Source: an uncultured Bacteroidales bacterium
Lineage (GTDB): Bacteria; Bacteroidota; Bacteroidia; Bacteroidales; Marinilabiliaceae
Length of the DNA stretch: 64,000 bases
Assembly: GCA_934717675.1 (NCBI GenBank)
Contig: CAKUYZ010000001.1
Coordinates: forward strand, 94,563-158,562
Direction of reading: 5' to 3'
The translations under genes were made by a program, and so were the position numbers. Shown piece by piece: positions 17,967 through 28,127 of this stretch (positions within the stretch are counted from its first letter, which is position 1; the number at the start of each line of letters is the position of its first letter). The notes beneath the pieces are model-generated. The model saw nothing but the letters and a program-made list of their open reading frames with translations, ran no database searches and was not told the DNA's origin.

Positions 17967-18001
17967 TTTGTCTATAACTGGCCATGTATCCCCTATTTTT
18001 G
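17967..18001 (+). promoter_or_regulatory. promoter of the small membrane-anchored protein gene
   Basis: TTTTTTG then 23 nt then TATTTTTG. The boxes are good and the spacing is slightly longer than the usual 19-21. Confidence 0.45.
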
Positions 18002-18035
18002 ATATATTGTCTCGCAAATTTCAGATCTATCTTTT

Positions 18036-18518
18036 ATGAGAGACATTATGATCTTCGTCCTCGGACTGCTTGCCGGCTCCGCCCTGACGCAATGGGTGAA
18101 AGCGAGCGATGACGGCAGGATGGAGGAGGCGTTGGAGCAGTTTGTGGCGCGGGTGGACTCTTGCCGGCAGGCGGCCGACGTGGCGGAACCCGAGAACCTG
18201 GCGTCTCCCGCACCAAAATCCAAGCCATGCGCCCGAAAAGACGGGGACGGAAGAACATTTTCCGCCTCCAGGGGCGAGGTGGTGACGCGCAAGCCGCTAA
18301 AGGTGCAGAAGGTTCTGGAAAATGGAGACGCAGTGGCCCAGGAGTGTGACGCAAAATACGGCTACGCCAGTGGCGTCAAGGTGCTTCTGCCAAGGCAGGG
18401 CGACAAGGAGTATTATGACGACCAAATCATCAAGATGCCGACAGGCAAATGCGCCCGACAGATAGGCGTGTATCGCGACAGTTATTCGACATACCCGATA
18501 GTGGAGATAGGAGATTAA
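18036..18518 (+). CDS. uncharacterised membrane-anchored protein
   Basis: A 160-residue protein not recognised. The N-terminus (MRDIMIFVLGLLAGSALTQW) is a single hydrophobic segment and probably a signal anchor, followed by a charged helix (DGRMEEALEQFVARVDSC) and a folded C-terminal part with ATYP-like strands ending in YSTYPIVEIGD. Two base pairs separate its stop from the ATG of the PNPOx-like gene, so the two are co-transcribed, with an own promoter upstream. Nothing in the sequence identifies a function. Confidence 0.6.
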   Translation: MRDIMIFVLGLLAGSALTQWVKASDDGRMEEALEQFVARVDSCRQAADVAEPENLASPAPKSKPCARKDGDGRTFSASRGEVVTRKPLKVQKVLENGDAVAQECDAKYGYASGVKVLLPRQGDKEYYDDQIIKMPTGKCARQIGVYRDSYSTYPIVEIGD

Positions 18519-18520
18519 GG

Positions 18521-19000
18521 ATGGAACATCAAACACCAAACAACATGCCCACGGCCCGCAGCGCGGGTCTGCCACTGTCCGTGGCCCTGAAGTTTCTTGA
18601 CGGCCACAGAGAGCTGGCCTTGGCCACGGTGGACGGTGGCTCGCCTCGCCTGAGGGCTTTTCAGGTGATGGGGATTGAGGCCCGGGGCGACGCAGTGGAC
18701 CTCTTTTTCGCCACCGCGCCTTTTAAGGCCGTATATGCGCAACTTCACGCCCAGCCCTATGTCGAGATGTTGGCCATGGCCGGCACGGTCTCCGTGCGAA
18801 TGGGAGGCGAGGCCTCGTTTGACGTGCCGGACGGCGTGTGCCGCGCATTGTTCTCGGCCCCAGGCAACGAGGTGCTCCCGCGGCTCTATGCCGCATACGA
18901 TTCTATGGCCTATTTCAGGGTGCGCCTGCGTTTCATTGACTATTTTGACGACGGCTCGACCCCGTGCGTCTATGAGCATTTCACCCTCAGTGGCCAATAG
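18521..19000 (+). CDS. pyridoxamine 5'-phosphate oxidase-like flavin-binding split-barrel protein
   Basis: A 159-residue protein with the PNPOx-like fold: ALKFLDGHRELALATVDGGS (strand 1-2), PRLRAFQVMGI, VDLFFATAPFKAVYAQL (the FMN/F420-facing strand with a TxxxKxxY-like pattern), VEMLAMAGTVSVRMGG, and the C-terminal YFRVRLRFIDYF. Members bind FMN, heme or F420 and often act as general redox or stress proteins; this one lacks the features of true PdxH and the substrate is unknown. The start follows a purine-rich AAGG. It is the second gene of a two-gene unit and ends at a shared terminator with rubredoxin. Confidence 0.75.
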   Translation: MEHQTPNNMPTARSAGLPLSVALKFLDGHRELALATVDGGSPRLRAFQVMGIEARGDAVDLFFATAPFKAVYAQLHAQPYVEMLAMAGTVSVRMGGEASFDVPDGVCRALFSAPGNEVLPRLYAAYDSMAYFRVRLRFIDYFDDGSTPCVYEHFTLSGQ

Positions 19001-19021
19001 GCGGCACCGTTGGGACGTGGA

Positions 19022-19059
19022 AAAGCCCCGCCCCAGGCATTGGCCTGGCGCGGGGCTTT
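19022..19059. terminator. bidirectional terminator
   Basis: AAAGCCCCG / CGGGGCTTT outer stem and CCAGGC / GCCTGG inner stem with an ATTG loop, placed between two convergent genes and flanked by A and T tracts. Confidence 0.85.
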
Positions 19060-19072
19060 CTCTTTTAGGCGC

Positions 19073-19234
19073 TTAATCCTGTGGCTTAAAATCCTCTTTT
19101 GCCGCGCCGCAGACAGGGCATACCCAGTCGTCTGGCAGATTCTCAAAGTCCGTTCCCGGAGCTACTCCGGAGTCGGGATCGCCCGCGGCAGGGTCGTAGA
19201 CATAGCCGCATGGCTCGCAAACGTATTTCTTCAT
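19073..19234 (-). CDS. rubredoxin
   Basis: A 53-residue electron carrier with a single Fe(Cys)4 site. Both knuckles are present: [15 protein letters not shown] and [13 protein letters not shown]. It passes electrons to rubrerythrin, superoxide reductase or similar oxygen-defence enzymes in anaerobes; none of these is adjacent. The ATG at 19234 gives the standard N-terminus [10 protein letters not shown]; an upstream in-frame ATG would add eight unconserved residues. Single gene, followed by a shared terminator. Confidence 0.95.
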   Translation of the reverse strand: MKKYVCEPCGYVYDPAAGDPDSGVAPGTDFENLPDDWVCPVCGAAKEDFKPQD

Positions 19235-19339
19235 ACCTGTGTTTGAATTGTCGCCCATATTGACGTATGAGTAGTCTCTAAAGGCGTGGTTTACAAATTG
19301 TTATACGCAGACTGCGGCCGTGGGTTTCGCCTTTTGCGC

Positions 19340-20125
19340 CTATAGCCTGCGCTTTTTGGCGTTGGCTGGGGAGTTCAGGTCCGGGCCTTTGATTCTGTGC
19401 AGCAGCCTTGCGCATTCGGTTTTGGCGGCTGCCACGTCGGCTTGGAACTCCGCGCTGGTGTGCATGCGGGCCACGGCCGCACTGCCTGTCACCCTGCCCG
19501 CGTCGACATCGCTCTGAAAGTGCGCGCCCACGATGGTGCGGCTCTGCCCATACTCATAGCCCAGCGTCAGGATGCTGTCTTGCGCGTCGGGGTTGACCTC
19601 GGCCAAGACAAGGGCGGTGGCCCATCCCATGGAGGTGTGGCCAGACGGGTATGAGCCGTTGCGCGAGAGGCCGGGTTCGTCATCGGGCGTCAGGGTGTGC
19701 TGGTTGAAGACCATGAAAGGCCTGCGCCTCATATAATGGTTTTTGGCTTTCCATGTGGCGTCGCCGCCGGTCCACGCCACGCAGCAGAGCAGGTGGTATG
19801 TGGCGGGAGACTTTTCCTCGCTTATCTCGTAGCCCATGGCCGGCGAGAAGTAGGCTGCCAGATATTCGCTCGTGTAGTCGGCGTCGGCCTTGGCTTGCGC
19901 GCCGCGCGGGGTGGGGCGCAGAGCCAGTCCGCGGGAGTATACCAGCCAGTCGTTGAAGAAGGCGGCGTCCGCCGTGTCGGGCGGCGCGGGGATGTATGCC
20001 ACGCTGTTTGGCAGCTCATCGTGCGTGAAGTAGGGCTTCGCCTGGCGTTGCGCCGAGGCCGAGCAGGCTGTGATGATGGCAGCCGCCATGGCGGCTGCGT
20101 GTGTCATTCTCATTGTTATGTGCAT
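19340..20125 (-). CDS. class A acid phosphatase, PAP2 superfamily, exported
   Basis: A secreted phosphatase of about 261 residues. The three-part PAP2 active site is complete: KNHYMRRRPF (KxxxxxxRP), GSYPSGHTSMGW (PSGH) and SRTIVGAHFQSDVDAGR (SRxxxxxHxxxD). The order and the short, mostly soluble body fit bacterial non-specific acid phosphatases (PhoN class A) and not a membrane-embedded lipid phosphatase. The start at 20125 gives a signal sequence (THAAAMAAAIITACSASAQ) in which SPI cleavage (ASAQ) or lipidation (ITAC) are both possible; an ATG at 20113 is the alternative. Monocistronic, and divergent from the methyltransferase gene. Confidence 0.9.
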   Translation of the reverse strand: MHITMRMTHAAAMAAAIITACSASAQRQAKPYFTHDELPNSVAYIPAPPDTADAAFFNDWLVYSRGLALRPTPRGAQAKADADYTSEYLAAYFSPAMGYEISEEKSPATYHLLCCVAWTGGDATWKAKNHYMRRRPFMVFNQHTLTPDDEPGLSRNGSYPSGHTSMGWATALVLAEVNPDAQDSILTLGYEYGQSRTIVGAHFQSDVDAGRVTGSAAVARMHTSAEFQADVAAAKTECARLLHRIKGPDLNSPANAKKRRL

Positions 20126-20208
20126 TAGTCTTTTTACGCAAGCAATTATAGCTATTTCGGAGTGTTTTTGCAAGGTTGCGAATAATTCGGGAGGCGCGGC
20201 ATTTGTTG

Positions 20209-20216
20209 TATATTTG
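20209..20216 (+). promoter_or_regulatory. -7 promoter element for the DNA methyltransferase gene
   Basis: TATATTTG, exact to TAnnTTTG. A start near 20223 lies downstream of the first possible start codons and supports the GTG at 20242 as the real one. Confidence 0.5.
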
Positions 20217-20241
20217 CCGGCGAAAGTCTTTCGGTAATAAA

Positions 20242-21132
20242 GTGAGATTTATAGATCTATTTGCAGGCATTGGCGGCATTCGTTTGCCATTTGACGAGCT
20301 GGGATATCAGTGCGTCTTTTCTTCCGAGTGGGACGCGGCCGCGCAAGACACTTATGAAGCTAATTTCGGAGAAAGGCCATTCGGAGATATAACAAAAATT
20401 GACGCTGCTGAGATTCCACCTCATGACTTGCTCCTTGCCGGATTCCCTTGCCAGGCGTTTAGCATAATGGGTAAAAAGATGGGGTTTGAAGATACGCGAG
20501 GGACTATGTTTTTTGAGGTGGCTAGAATTTTGCGCTACCATATGCCCAAAGTTGTATTGTTGGAAAACGTCAAGAATTTGACTACGCATGATGGAGGGCG
20601 CACTTTTGCCGTAATAAAGCAGACCTTAACAGACATTGGTTATCATTTAAAATGGAAGGTTCTGAATGCATTGGACTTTGGACTGCCGCAAAAGAGGGAG
20701 AGAATCATAATTGTAGGCTTCTTGGATGTTCATATGTCGCAGGCCTTTAGCCTTGACTTTGAGAAAAAAAAATATTCACTTAGCAGTGTTTTGGAGGATG
20801 ACAAAGACGTTGAATCCAGCTTGTTCGCTTCTGACGCCATTGTTTCAAAACGCAGGCGAAAGACTGAGGGCAAAGACGTGTTTTATCCTTCGGTCTGGCA
20901 TGAGAATAAGTCGGGTAATATTTCTGTCTTGGATCATTCTTGCGCCCTGCGTACGGGTGCGTCATACAATTACCTGTTAATAAATGGCATTCGTCGTCCG
21001 TCATCAAGAGAATTGCTCAGATTCCAAGGCTTTCCAGATACGTTTAAGATCGTAGTGTCGCATAGTGAGATAAGGAGACAAACAGGAAATTCTGTGGCTG
21101 TGCCGATGATACGCGCCATAGCGCGAGGTTAG
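20242..21132 (+). CDS. DNA (cytosine-5-)-methyltransferase
   Basis: A SAM-dependent C5 methyltransferase of 296 residues from the GTG at 20242, which begins directly at motif I (RFIDLFAGIGGIRLPFDELG). Motif IV GFPCQAFS has the catalytic Cys at about 70, motif VI is LLENVKNL (about 106-113), motif VIII NALDFGLPQKRERIIIVGF, and the C-terminal motifs IX-X are RELLRFQGFP and QTGNSVAVPMI. The target-recognition region between VIII and IX is short, so the recognition site cannot be told. Base composition is visibly more AT-rich than the flanking genes. No intact restriction enzyme gene follows, only a broken frame, so it may be an orphan left from a type II system acquired by transfer. Confidence 0.95.
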   Translation: MRFIDLFAGIGGIRLPFDELGYQCVFSSEWDAAAQDTYEANFGERPFGDITKIDAAEIPPHDLLLAGFPCQAFSIMGKKMGFEDTRGTMFFEVARILRYHMPKVVLLENVKNLTTHDGGRTFAVIKQTLTDIGYHLKWKVLNALDFGLPQKRERIIIVGFLDVHMSQAFSLDFEKKKYSLSSVLEDDKDVESSLFASDAIVSKRRRKTEGKDVFYPSVWHENKSGNISVLDHSCALRTGASYNYLLINGIRRPSSRELLRFQGFPDTFKIVVSHSEIRRQTGNSVAVPMIRAIARG

Positions 21133-21156
21133 ATAAGGTAATAAAATCTAAAGGAG

Positions 21157-21470
21157 ATGCAGCAACAGCACCCGAAACTGCGCGATCAGCGCAAATTGCA
21201 TGCTAATGAGCCTTATGCGCTTAACTCAATTCCCGATGAGGTGGTGTATATGCATGAGAGGCGAATAAGAATGGGAATCTAATAGGTCGCAGAAAAAGCG
21301 ACGGGGAAATCTGTTTTACTTGGCAGCCTCACGGCTCCCAATTTACCATTCATGCGAAAGTTCCCGCAGATGCGGTGAAGTTTACCATTAAAAGACCTCC
21401 CGAATTGGAAAAAGAAGAAGTTATAAGGCTAATTGGTTTTGACCGAACTTGGGTTGAAATTTCAAGGTGA
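21157..21470 (+). pseudogene. broken gene downstream of the methyltransferase, possible restriction enzyme remnant
   Basis: Two short frames follow the methyltransferase by 24 bp. The first runs from ATG 21157 for 41 codons (MQQQHPKLRDQRKLHANEPY...) to a TAA at 21282. The second is open without a start from 21258 to a TGA at 21470 and encodes about 70 residues, including GEICFTWQPHGSQFTIHAK and EVIRLIGFDRTWVEISR. The overlap of the two frames and the protein-like quality of both suggest one gene with a frameshift and probably a deletion. Position and composition make a decayed partner endonuclease the natural guess, but I recognise no nuclease motif. Confidence 0.5.
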
Positions 21471-21483
21471 GCAGCGACCGAGA

Positions 21484-21536
21484 AAACACCCGCCCCGCCG
21501 CGACCATTGAGGATTGCGGCGGGGCGGGCGTTTTTT
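21484..21536. terminator. strong bidirectional terminator
   Basis: CCCGCCCCGCCGC / GCGGCGGGGCGGG stem (13 bp) with flanking A-run and six T, between the broken gene and the convergent lipoprotein gene. Confidence 0.93.
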
Positions 21537-21560
21537 GCTGTCTGACAGAGGTGCGTGGGG

Positions 21561-22103
21561 CTAATCTTTAAGCTTCCATGCGCCGTTGTCTTTTCTTACT
21601 ATCGTTACCCGTCTCACGGCTTCCGACTCCTGAGGCACGGCTTTGACCGTTTTGCCGTCAAGCTCCATCTCGGCGAGGTGGAACTCGAAGTCCATATAGT
21701 GGTCTTTAAGCCTGTTTGGCACTTCTAGTTTAAAGACTGTCTTAACCCGGAGCTTTGTCCCGTCGAGGGTAAGGTCGCTGAAGTAGGAGGCCGTGGTGAC
21801 GGAGGACGTGTCGGTGTCCGTGGTCGATTTCTTTGAATATGCGCTCGGGCTGGGGAAGTCAACCTTGATGGAATTGCCGTCCGCTCTCCCTATTTTGAGC
21901 TTGCTCCTGTTCTCTTCGCAATACCCGCTCGTGGCGGCGATAAAAGCGTCGTCCACGTCGTCACCCTCAACAGCCAAATATGTGGTGAGCACGCTTGCGT
22001 TGCCGTTGGCGGGCGAGTAGCGGAAGTTGTCCGATTCGTCATCGCATCTGCACGCTGTGAGCATTATGAAGACTAAGCCTAAGATTGCTGGTATGTTTCT
22101 CAT
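21561..22103 (-). CDS. small lipoprotein coupled to the C10 protease; candidate protease inhibitor or accessory
   Basis: A 180-residue lipoprotein: MRNIPAILGLVFIMLTACRC with an SPII lipobox (LTAC). The ATG at 22103 overlaps the stop of the C10 protease gene (ATGA), so the two are translated together. The mature part is beta-rich with no motif I know (for example AYSKKSTTDTDTSSVTTASY, FKLEVPNRLKDHYMDFEFHL, VRRVTIVRKDNGAWKLKD). In Bacteroides, C10 protease genes are known to be linked to small inhibitors resembling the streptopain propeptide; a similar role is a fair hypothesis here but is based on position only. AT-rich like its partner. Confidence 0.65.
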   Translation of the reverse strand: MRNIPAILGLVFIMLTACRCDDESDNFRYSPANGNASVLTTYLAVEGDDVDDAFIAATSGYCEENRSKLKIGRADGNSIKVDFPSPSAYSKKSTTDTDTSSVTTASYFSDLTLDGTKLRVKTVFKLEVPNRLKDHYMDFEFHLAEMELDGKTVKAVPQESEAVRRVTIVRKDNGAWKLKD

Positions 22104-23413
22104 TTGTGAATTTTGTTGTATTTTTTTAAACCTGTAATCATCATCACATTGTTGTGATAAGCGCAATCAGAACTGAGTCCAGTGTTCCCATTAACGGCAA
22201 AATAGCCATTTTCCCCACTTCCCTGTCCCCAATTCATAAAGAGTTGACTTTCGTACTCCGTTCTTCTGGAAACAACCCGTCCAGTTAGTTTTCTTCTTTT
22301 TGTTACTTGATATTTTACCTCCTGATAACCATCACAGAACCAGATGTGTCCGCTTCCATAGTCTGATATTCCGCAAAGAAGAATGCCTCTGTGTCTAGTG
22401 CTAGCCATTCCTGTCTTCGAATCTGTTTCGGTGTAACACATTTCTTTGTAGGCTGTTGACAAATCAAAATGATCTATTGTGGCATTAGGGAAACCCAAAG
22501 CTTTTAGGCCGTTTACGATGTCCGTTCCTTTTGCTCCGCTTGACATGCCAGCTCCGCTACCCCATCTGTAGTTCGGTATCATATCCGCAATTTTTCTAAA
22601 TTTGGAGGATACTGTTTTTGCCTTGGAGTTTCTGATGTCTGAGTAAGTAAATTGTGGCCAGGTATCCATTTTAGAGCCTGTATCCCTAAGTCTGACATCG
22701 TATAGCAACATACCTATTGCAACTGCAGGACAACCTATGTATGCACCATTTTTTGCTGCATAGCTATAATCGCCATTCTGACTCCACCTCCCATTTATTT
22801 GGTATCCAGTTGAAGGGAAAATGTGTTCCCATCCTGTACTATGAGAACTTCGAGTTTTGTTTGTGGATTCTGCCAGGTCGGTTCCAACTTCTACTGTGTA
22901 GATGAAGTTGTCATTGTCAACATCCTTCCAAAAGGAAGTAGCTGACGTGTCAGGACTTAGGTTCAAACTCTCATTGACAATGGAAGCTGTTTTTTCTATG
23001 AAATAGAAGAAAGGACTTTCCTTGTCGACTTGCTCTAAGTCAATGTTTCCAGTATCCGATTGTGCCACAATTGGAAACATGGAAAGATTGCTTCCGATGA
23101 CAATGTACCCTTCGCTATCGCCGTAATTAAAGGCGTATAGCAAAGTGTCCCCATGGTCAACATAGCAGCTAGTGCTTGTCAGCTCTGCCAATTTGGCAGT
23201 CTTGTTTCTTGTCGATTCTTCTGCGAAACCTCTCGTATTGCTGAAGATGTTGGCTATTTGCAAGGCTTGATTGCCATTTGCCCTACTCCGTGCGTATGTT
23301 GTGTTGTTCTCGGTAGGGGTGTTTGCCTCCGAAAAAGGCGCATCGTCCTCAGCGCATGAGGTTACAATCGCCGTTGTTGCGATGACGGCCCAAAGGCCGT
23401 ATTTCAGTTTCAT
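22100..23413 (-). CDS. C10 family (streptopain/SpeB-like) cysteine protease lipoprotein
   Basis: A 437-residue lipoprotein zymogen. Signal MKLKYGLWAVIATTAIVTSC with lipid Cys at 20; an N-terminal propeptide domain (about 40-165, with LYAFNYGDSEGYIVIGSN, a typical C10/Spi propeptide strand); then the protease domain. The catalytic Cys is in NGAYIGCPAVAIGMLLYDV (Cys about 228) and the catalytic His in GSGHIWFCDGYQ (His about 356), followed by the conserved FMNWGQG with the active-site Trp. All core residues are intact. Relatives include SpeB, interpain and the Bacteroides Bfp proteases, which cut host proteins. It is the first gene of a two-gene unit with a promoter box 52 bp upstream. Confidence 0.9.
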   Translation of the reverse strand: MKLKYGLWAVIATTAIVTSCAEDDAPFSEANTPTENNTTYARSRANGNQALQIANIFSNTRGFAEESTRNKTAKLAELTSTSCYVDHGDTLLYAFNYGDSEGYIVIGSNLSMFPIVAQSDTGNIDLEQVDKESPFFYFIEKTASIVNESLNLSPDTSATSFWKDVDNDNFIYTVEVGTDLAESTNKTRSSHSTGWEHIFPSTGYQINGRWSQNGDYSYAAKNGAYIGCPAVAIGMLLYDVRLRDTGSKMDTWPQFTYSDIRNSKAKTVSSKFRKIADMIPNYRWGSGAGMSSGAKGTDIVNGLKALGFPNATIDHFDLSTAYKEMCYTETDSKTGMASTRHRGILLCGISDYGSGHIWFCDGYQEVKYQVTKRRKLTGRVVSRRTEYESQLFMNWGQGSGENGYFAVNGNTGLSSDCAYHNNVMMITGLKKYNKIHK

Positions 23414-23464
23414 TGACTTTTAACTTGTTATTGATTGTTGTAATCAAGCTGTGACGTCACGGCG

Positions 23465-23472
23465 CAAATTTA
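23465..23472 (-). promoter_or_regulatory. -7 promoter element of the C10 protease unit
   Basis: TAAATTTG on the minus strand, exact to TAnnTTTG, about 50 bp before the ATG. No -33 box at normal distance. A TGACGTCA palindrome lies just downstream in the leader. Confidence 0.45.
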
Positions 23473-23766
23473 TACAGATTTGATTTATAAACGATAATGA
23501 CAAGGTGTTTTTATTAGAAATTGCTTTAGATTTATTCAATGGATGCGTTTGGTGGTCTTGTGTAGAGCAATATATCAGTTTGTTGGGTACTTTATTTCCA
23601 CTGTCTTGCCTCTTAAAGGTAAAGGCTTTCCTCTGGCAAAGTTCACTCCACAGCCCATCTCATCCCGACCGCTACGGAATATTGAGTAATGCGGACGGCT
23701 GCTCAATCTCGCTCTTTCCCCAACCGGCGTATGCGATGTCCGTCAAGTGAGGGTGCGACTTAAAAT

Positions 23767-23804
23767 GCCCCGCCATAAGAGCGCGCATGCTCTTATGGCG
23801 GGGC
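23767..23804 (-). terminator. terminator of the thiSGCH operon
   Basis: A perfect 16-bp stem (GCCCCGCCATAAGAGC and its complement) with a six-base loop, followed on the minus strand by ATTTTAAG. It stands 28 bp after the thiH stop. Confidence 0.88.
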
Positions 23805-23831
23805 GAGAGTCTTGTGGACTGGGGGCTCGGC

Positions 23832-24944
23832 TCAGTTTACGGCCTCGTCCCAGTCTTTCCAAACGGGCTCGCGGCCCGCGCGGCGGATTGCCGCCGCCAC
23901 GTCTGCCGTCTTGCGGTTGTCCGAGACGTGGAACTGCTCCAGAGTCTGCGGGTAGCTGAAGTAGCCGCCAGGCTCGGTGTGGCTCTCCGCGCTCATGGTG
24001 GTCACGCCAAGCGCGCACATGTGGTCGCGTATGGCCGCGGGCTCGCGGGTGGAGTAGCTTATGTCCACGTCGTGGTCGAAGATGCGGTAGGCGAAGGTGA
24101 GTTGCGCAAGCTCCTTGTCGCTCATGATGACGTTGGGCTGGAAACCGCCATTCTCCGACGCCCTCATGCGCGGGAAGTTTACGCTGTATTTCGTCTTCCA
24201 ATATCGCGTCTCAAGGTAACGGAGGTGATAGGCCATCATGGTCATGTCGGTGCGCCACTCTTCCAAGCCCACCAAGACGCCCATGCCGATGGTGTGGACT
24301 CCCGCCTGCCCCATGCGGTCGAAACCGTTGACGCGCCACTCGAAGTTGCTCTTCATGCCGCGGGGGTGGTAGATCTTGTACCGCTCGCGGTGATAGGTCT
24401 CTTGGAAGCAGATGACGCCATTGATGCCCACGTCGGCCAAGCGCTTATATTCCTCCGCTTTGAGCGGCATGACCTCAATCTTGATGTTGGAGAAATATTT
24501 CTTGGCAATCTCGACCGACTCGGCAATGTAGTCCACGCCAGCCTTGGCGGGGTTCTCGCCCGTCACGAGCAGGATGTTCTCGAACGGGCCTAGGCGTTTG
24601 ATGGCCTTGTACTCGTTCTCAATCTCCTCCATGGTCAGGATGGTGCGCTTCATGGGGTTGGAGACATGGAAGCCGCAATATACGCATGAGTTGGTGCACG
24701 AGTTTGTCGTGTAGAGCGGGATGAACATCTGTATGGTGTTGCCGAACCTCTCAAGGGTATATTTTTGGCTCAGCCGGGCCATCTGCTCCAGGTGTGGCGC
24801 GGCGGCGGGCGAGATGAGGGCCATGAAGTCGTCAACGTCGCACCGTCTCTTGGCCAGCGCGCGCAGCACGTCGGCCTCTGTCTTGCTGTATATCTTATCC
24901 GTGGTCTCCTCCCACGATATTTTCAGCAATTCGTCTGAGAACAT
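23832..24944 (-). CDS. thiH: 2-iminoacetate synthase (tyrosine lyase) ThiH
   Basis: A radical SAM enzyme that splits tyrosine to dehydroglycine (2-iminoacetate) and p-cresol, giving the glycine-derived part of the thiamine thiazole in anaerobes. The 370-residue protein has the cluster motif CTNSCVYCGFH (CxxxCxxC, about 82-92) and the family blocks LVTGENPAKAG, EVMPLKAEEYKRL, CFQETYHRERYKIYHPRG and EPGGYFSYP near the C-terminus. Use of ThiH instead of the oxygen-dependent glycine oxidase ThiO fits an anaerobe. Last gene of the thi operon, 44 bp after thiC. Confidence 0.97.
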   Translation of the reverse strand: MFSDELLKISWEETTDKIYSKTEADVLRALAKRRCDVDDFMALISPAAAPHLEQMARLSQKYTLERFGNTIQMFIPLYTTNSCTNSCVYCGFHVSNPMKRTILTMEEIENEYKAIKRLGPFENILLVTGENPAKAGVDYIAESVEIAKKYFSNIKIEVMPLKAEEYKRLADVGINGVICFQETYHRERYKIYHPRGMKSNFEWRVNGFDRMGQAGVHTIGMGVLVGLEEWRTDMTMMAYHLRYLETRYWKTKYSVNFPRMRASENGGFQPNVIMSDKELAQLTFAYRIFDHDVDISYSTREPAAIRDHMCALGVTTMSAESHTEPGGYFSYPQTLEQFHVSDNRKTADVAAAIRRAGREPVWKDWDEAVN

Positions 24945-24988
24945 GTCTTGATTTTCAGGTTATAAGGTAATCGTTTTGTCTGCGTGGC

Positions 24989-27509
<2,521 letters not shown>

Positions 27510-27565
27510 GTCTTTTTCTGTCTTTTATCCTGGTGTATGTTTCCTTTCTTTGGCGCTGTTTTCTC

Positions 27566-27763
27566 CTATCCGCCACTGGCCGCACGGATAATCATTACTT
27601 TGCACCCCTCGGTGAGCGCGCGGCTCTCCCACTCCTCGCGCGGCACGATGTCCATGCCCACGGCCACGGCCACGCCGTTTGACGGCACGCCGAGCTGCCT
27701 CACGAGGTCTGACACGGTGGAGCCGCTCAGCTCCACCTCTTTGTCGTTTACTGTTATCTTCAT
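27566..27763 (-). CDS. thiS: sulfur carrier protein ThiS
   Basis: A 65-residue ubiquitin-like sulfur carrier. The C-terminal Gly-Gly tail (RAASGG) is adenylated by ThiF and converted to a thiocarboxylate that gives sulfur to ThiG. Other family features are MKITVNDKEVELSG at the start, VSDLVRQLG and VGMDIVPREEWESRALTEG. The ATG at 27763 gives the standard length. It is the first gene of the operon and follows a TPP riboswitch by about 200 nt. No thiF is in the window. Confidence 0.95.
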   Translation of the reverse strand: MKITVNDKEVELSGSTVSDLVRQLGVPSNGVAVAVGMDIVPREEWESRALTEGCKVMIIRAASGG

Positions 27764-27960
27764 GGCTTTCTGTATGTTGTGCTTGTTTTGTTGCTCCGTC
27801 CGCGACGATAAGTTATCGCGCCACATGGCTCACACGGCCCCGCACGCCAATGGGGTGGGGCGTGAGGTGCGCTCTCGGGTGGATAAAACCGTGAGACAGA
27901 GTGGAGGCGCGAGGCCGGTGCTGAGGCTATACTCTCTCGGCGCATGACGGCGCCGCTTTC

Positions 27961-28040
27961 ATCAGTCCCTACGGCAGCATTACCTGCATCAGGTCCTGGG
28001 GTATAATCTCAGCCGAGCGTTCTCAGCACCCCCGGCGCCT
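27961..28040 (-). promoter_or_regulatory. TPP riboswitch (THI element)
   Basis: On the minus strand the conserved blocks appear in order: GGGGGTGCTGAGA, CTGAGAT, ACCC-like TACCCC, GGACCTGAT, GGTAATGCTGCCGTAGGGA. These are the P2/J3-2 and P4/P5 core sequences that bind thiamine pyrophosphate. It precedes thiS and should repress thiSGCH when TPP is plentiful. The roughly 200-nt stretch between the aptamer and thiS contains GC-rich hairpins (for example around 27841-27875, CCCCGCACGCC with GGGGTGGGGCGTG) that can serve as the expression platform. Confidence 0.96.
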
Positions 28041-28071
28041 ATTTTATCGACGGGCGCCACGTCTACCGCGA

Positions 28072-28079
28072 CAAATATA
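28072..28079 (-). promoter_or_regulatory. -7 promoter element of the thi operon
   Basis: TATATTTG on the minus strand, exact to TAnnTTTG; the start would fall near 28065, about 25 nt ahead of the riboswitch core. No clear -33 box. Confidence 0.55.
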
Positions 28080-28127
28080 TGCAAATTTGTCCTTTCCTGT
28101 CATGCGCAAGACGGCGTTTTATGGCGT

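Larger units (their letters stand above)
23414..23831. other. 418-bp intergenic region, AT-rich, no gene
   Basis: Between the divergently terminating thiH and the start of the C10 protease gene. It holds the protease promoter at its left end and the thi operon terminator at its right end. The middle is AT-rich with no convincing frame or RNA fold; it looks like accessory or decayed DNA. Confidence 0.6.

Noticed and set aside
23446..23458. TGACGTCA palindrome in the protease leader
   Set aside because: Eight-base palindromes arise by chance; no second copy or known regulator supports it.
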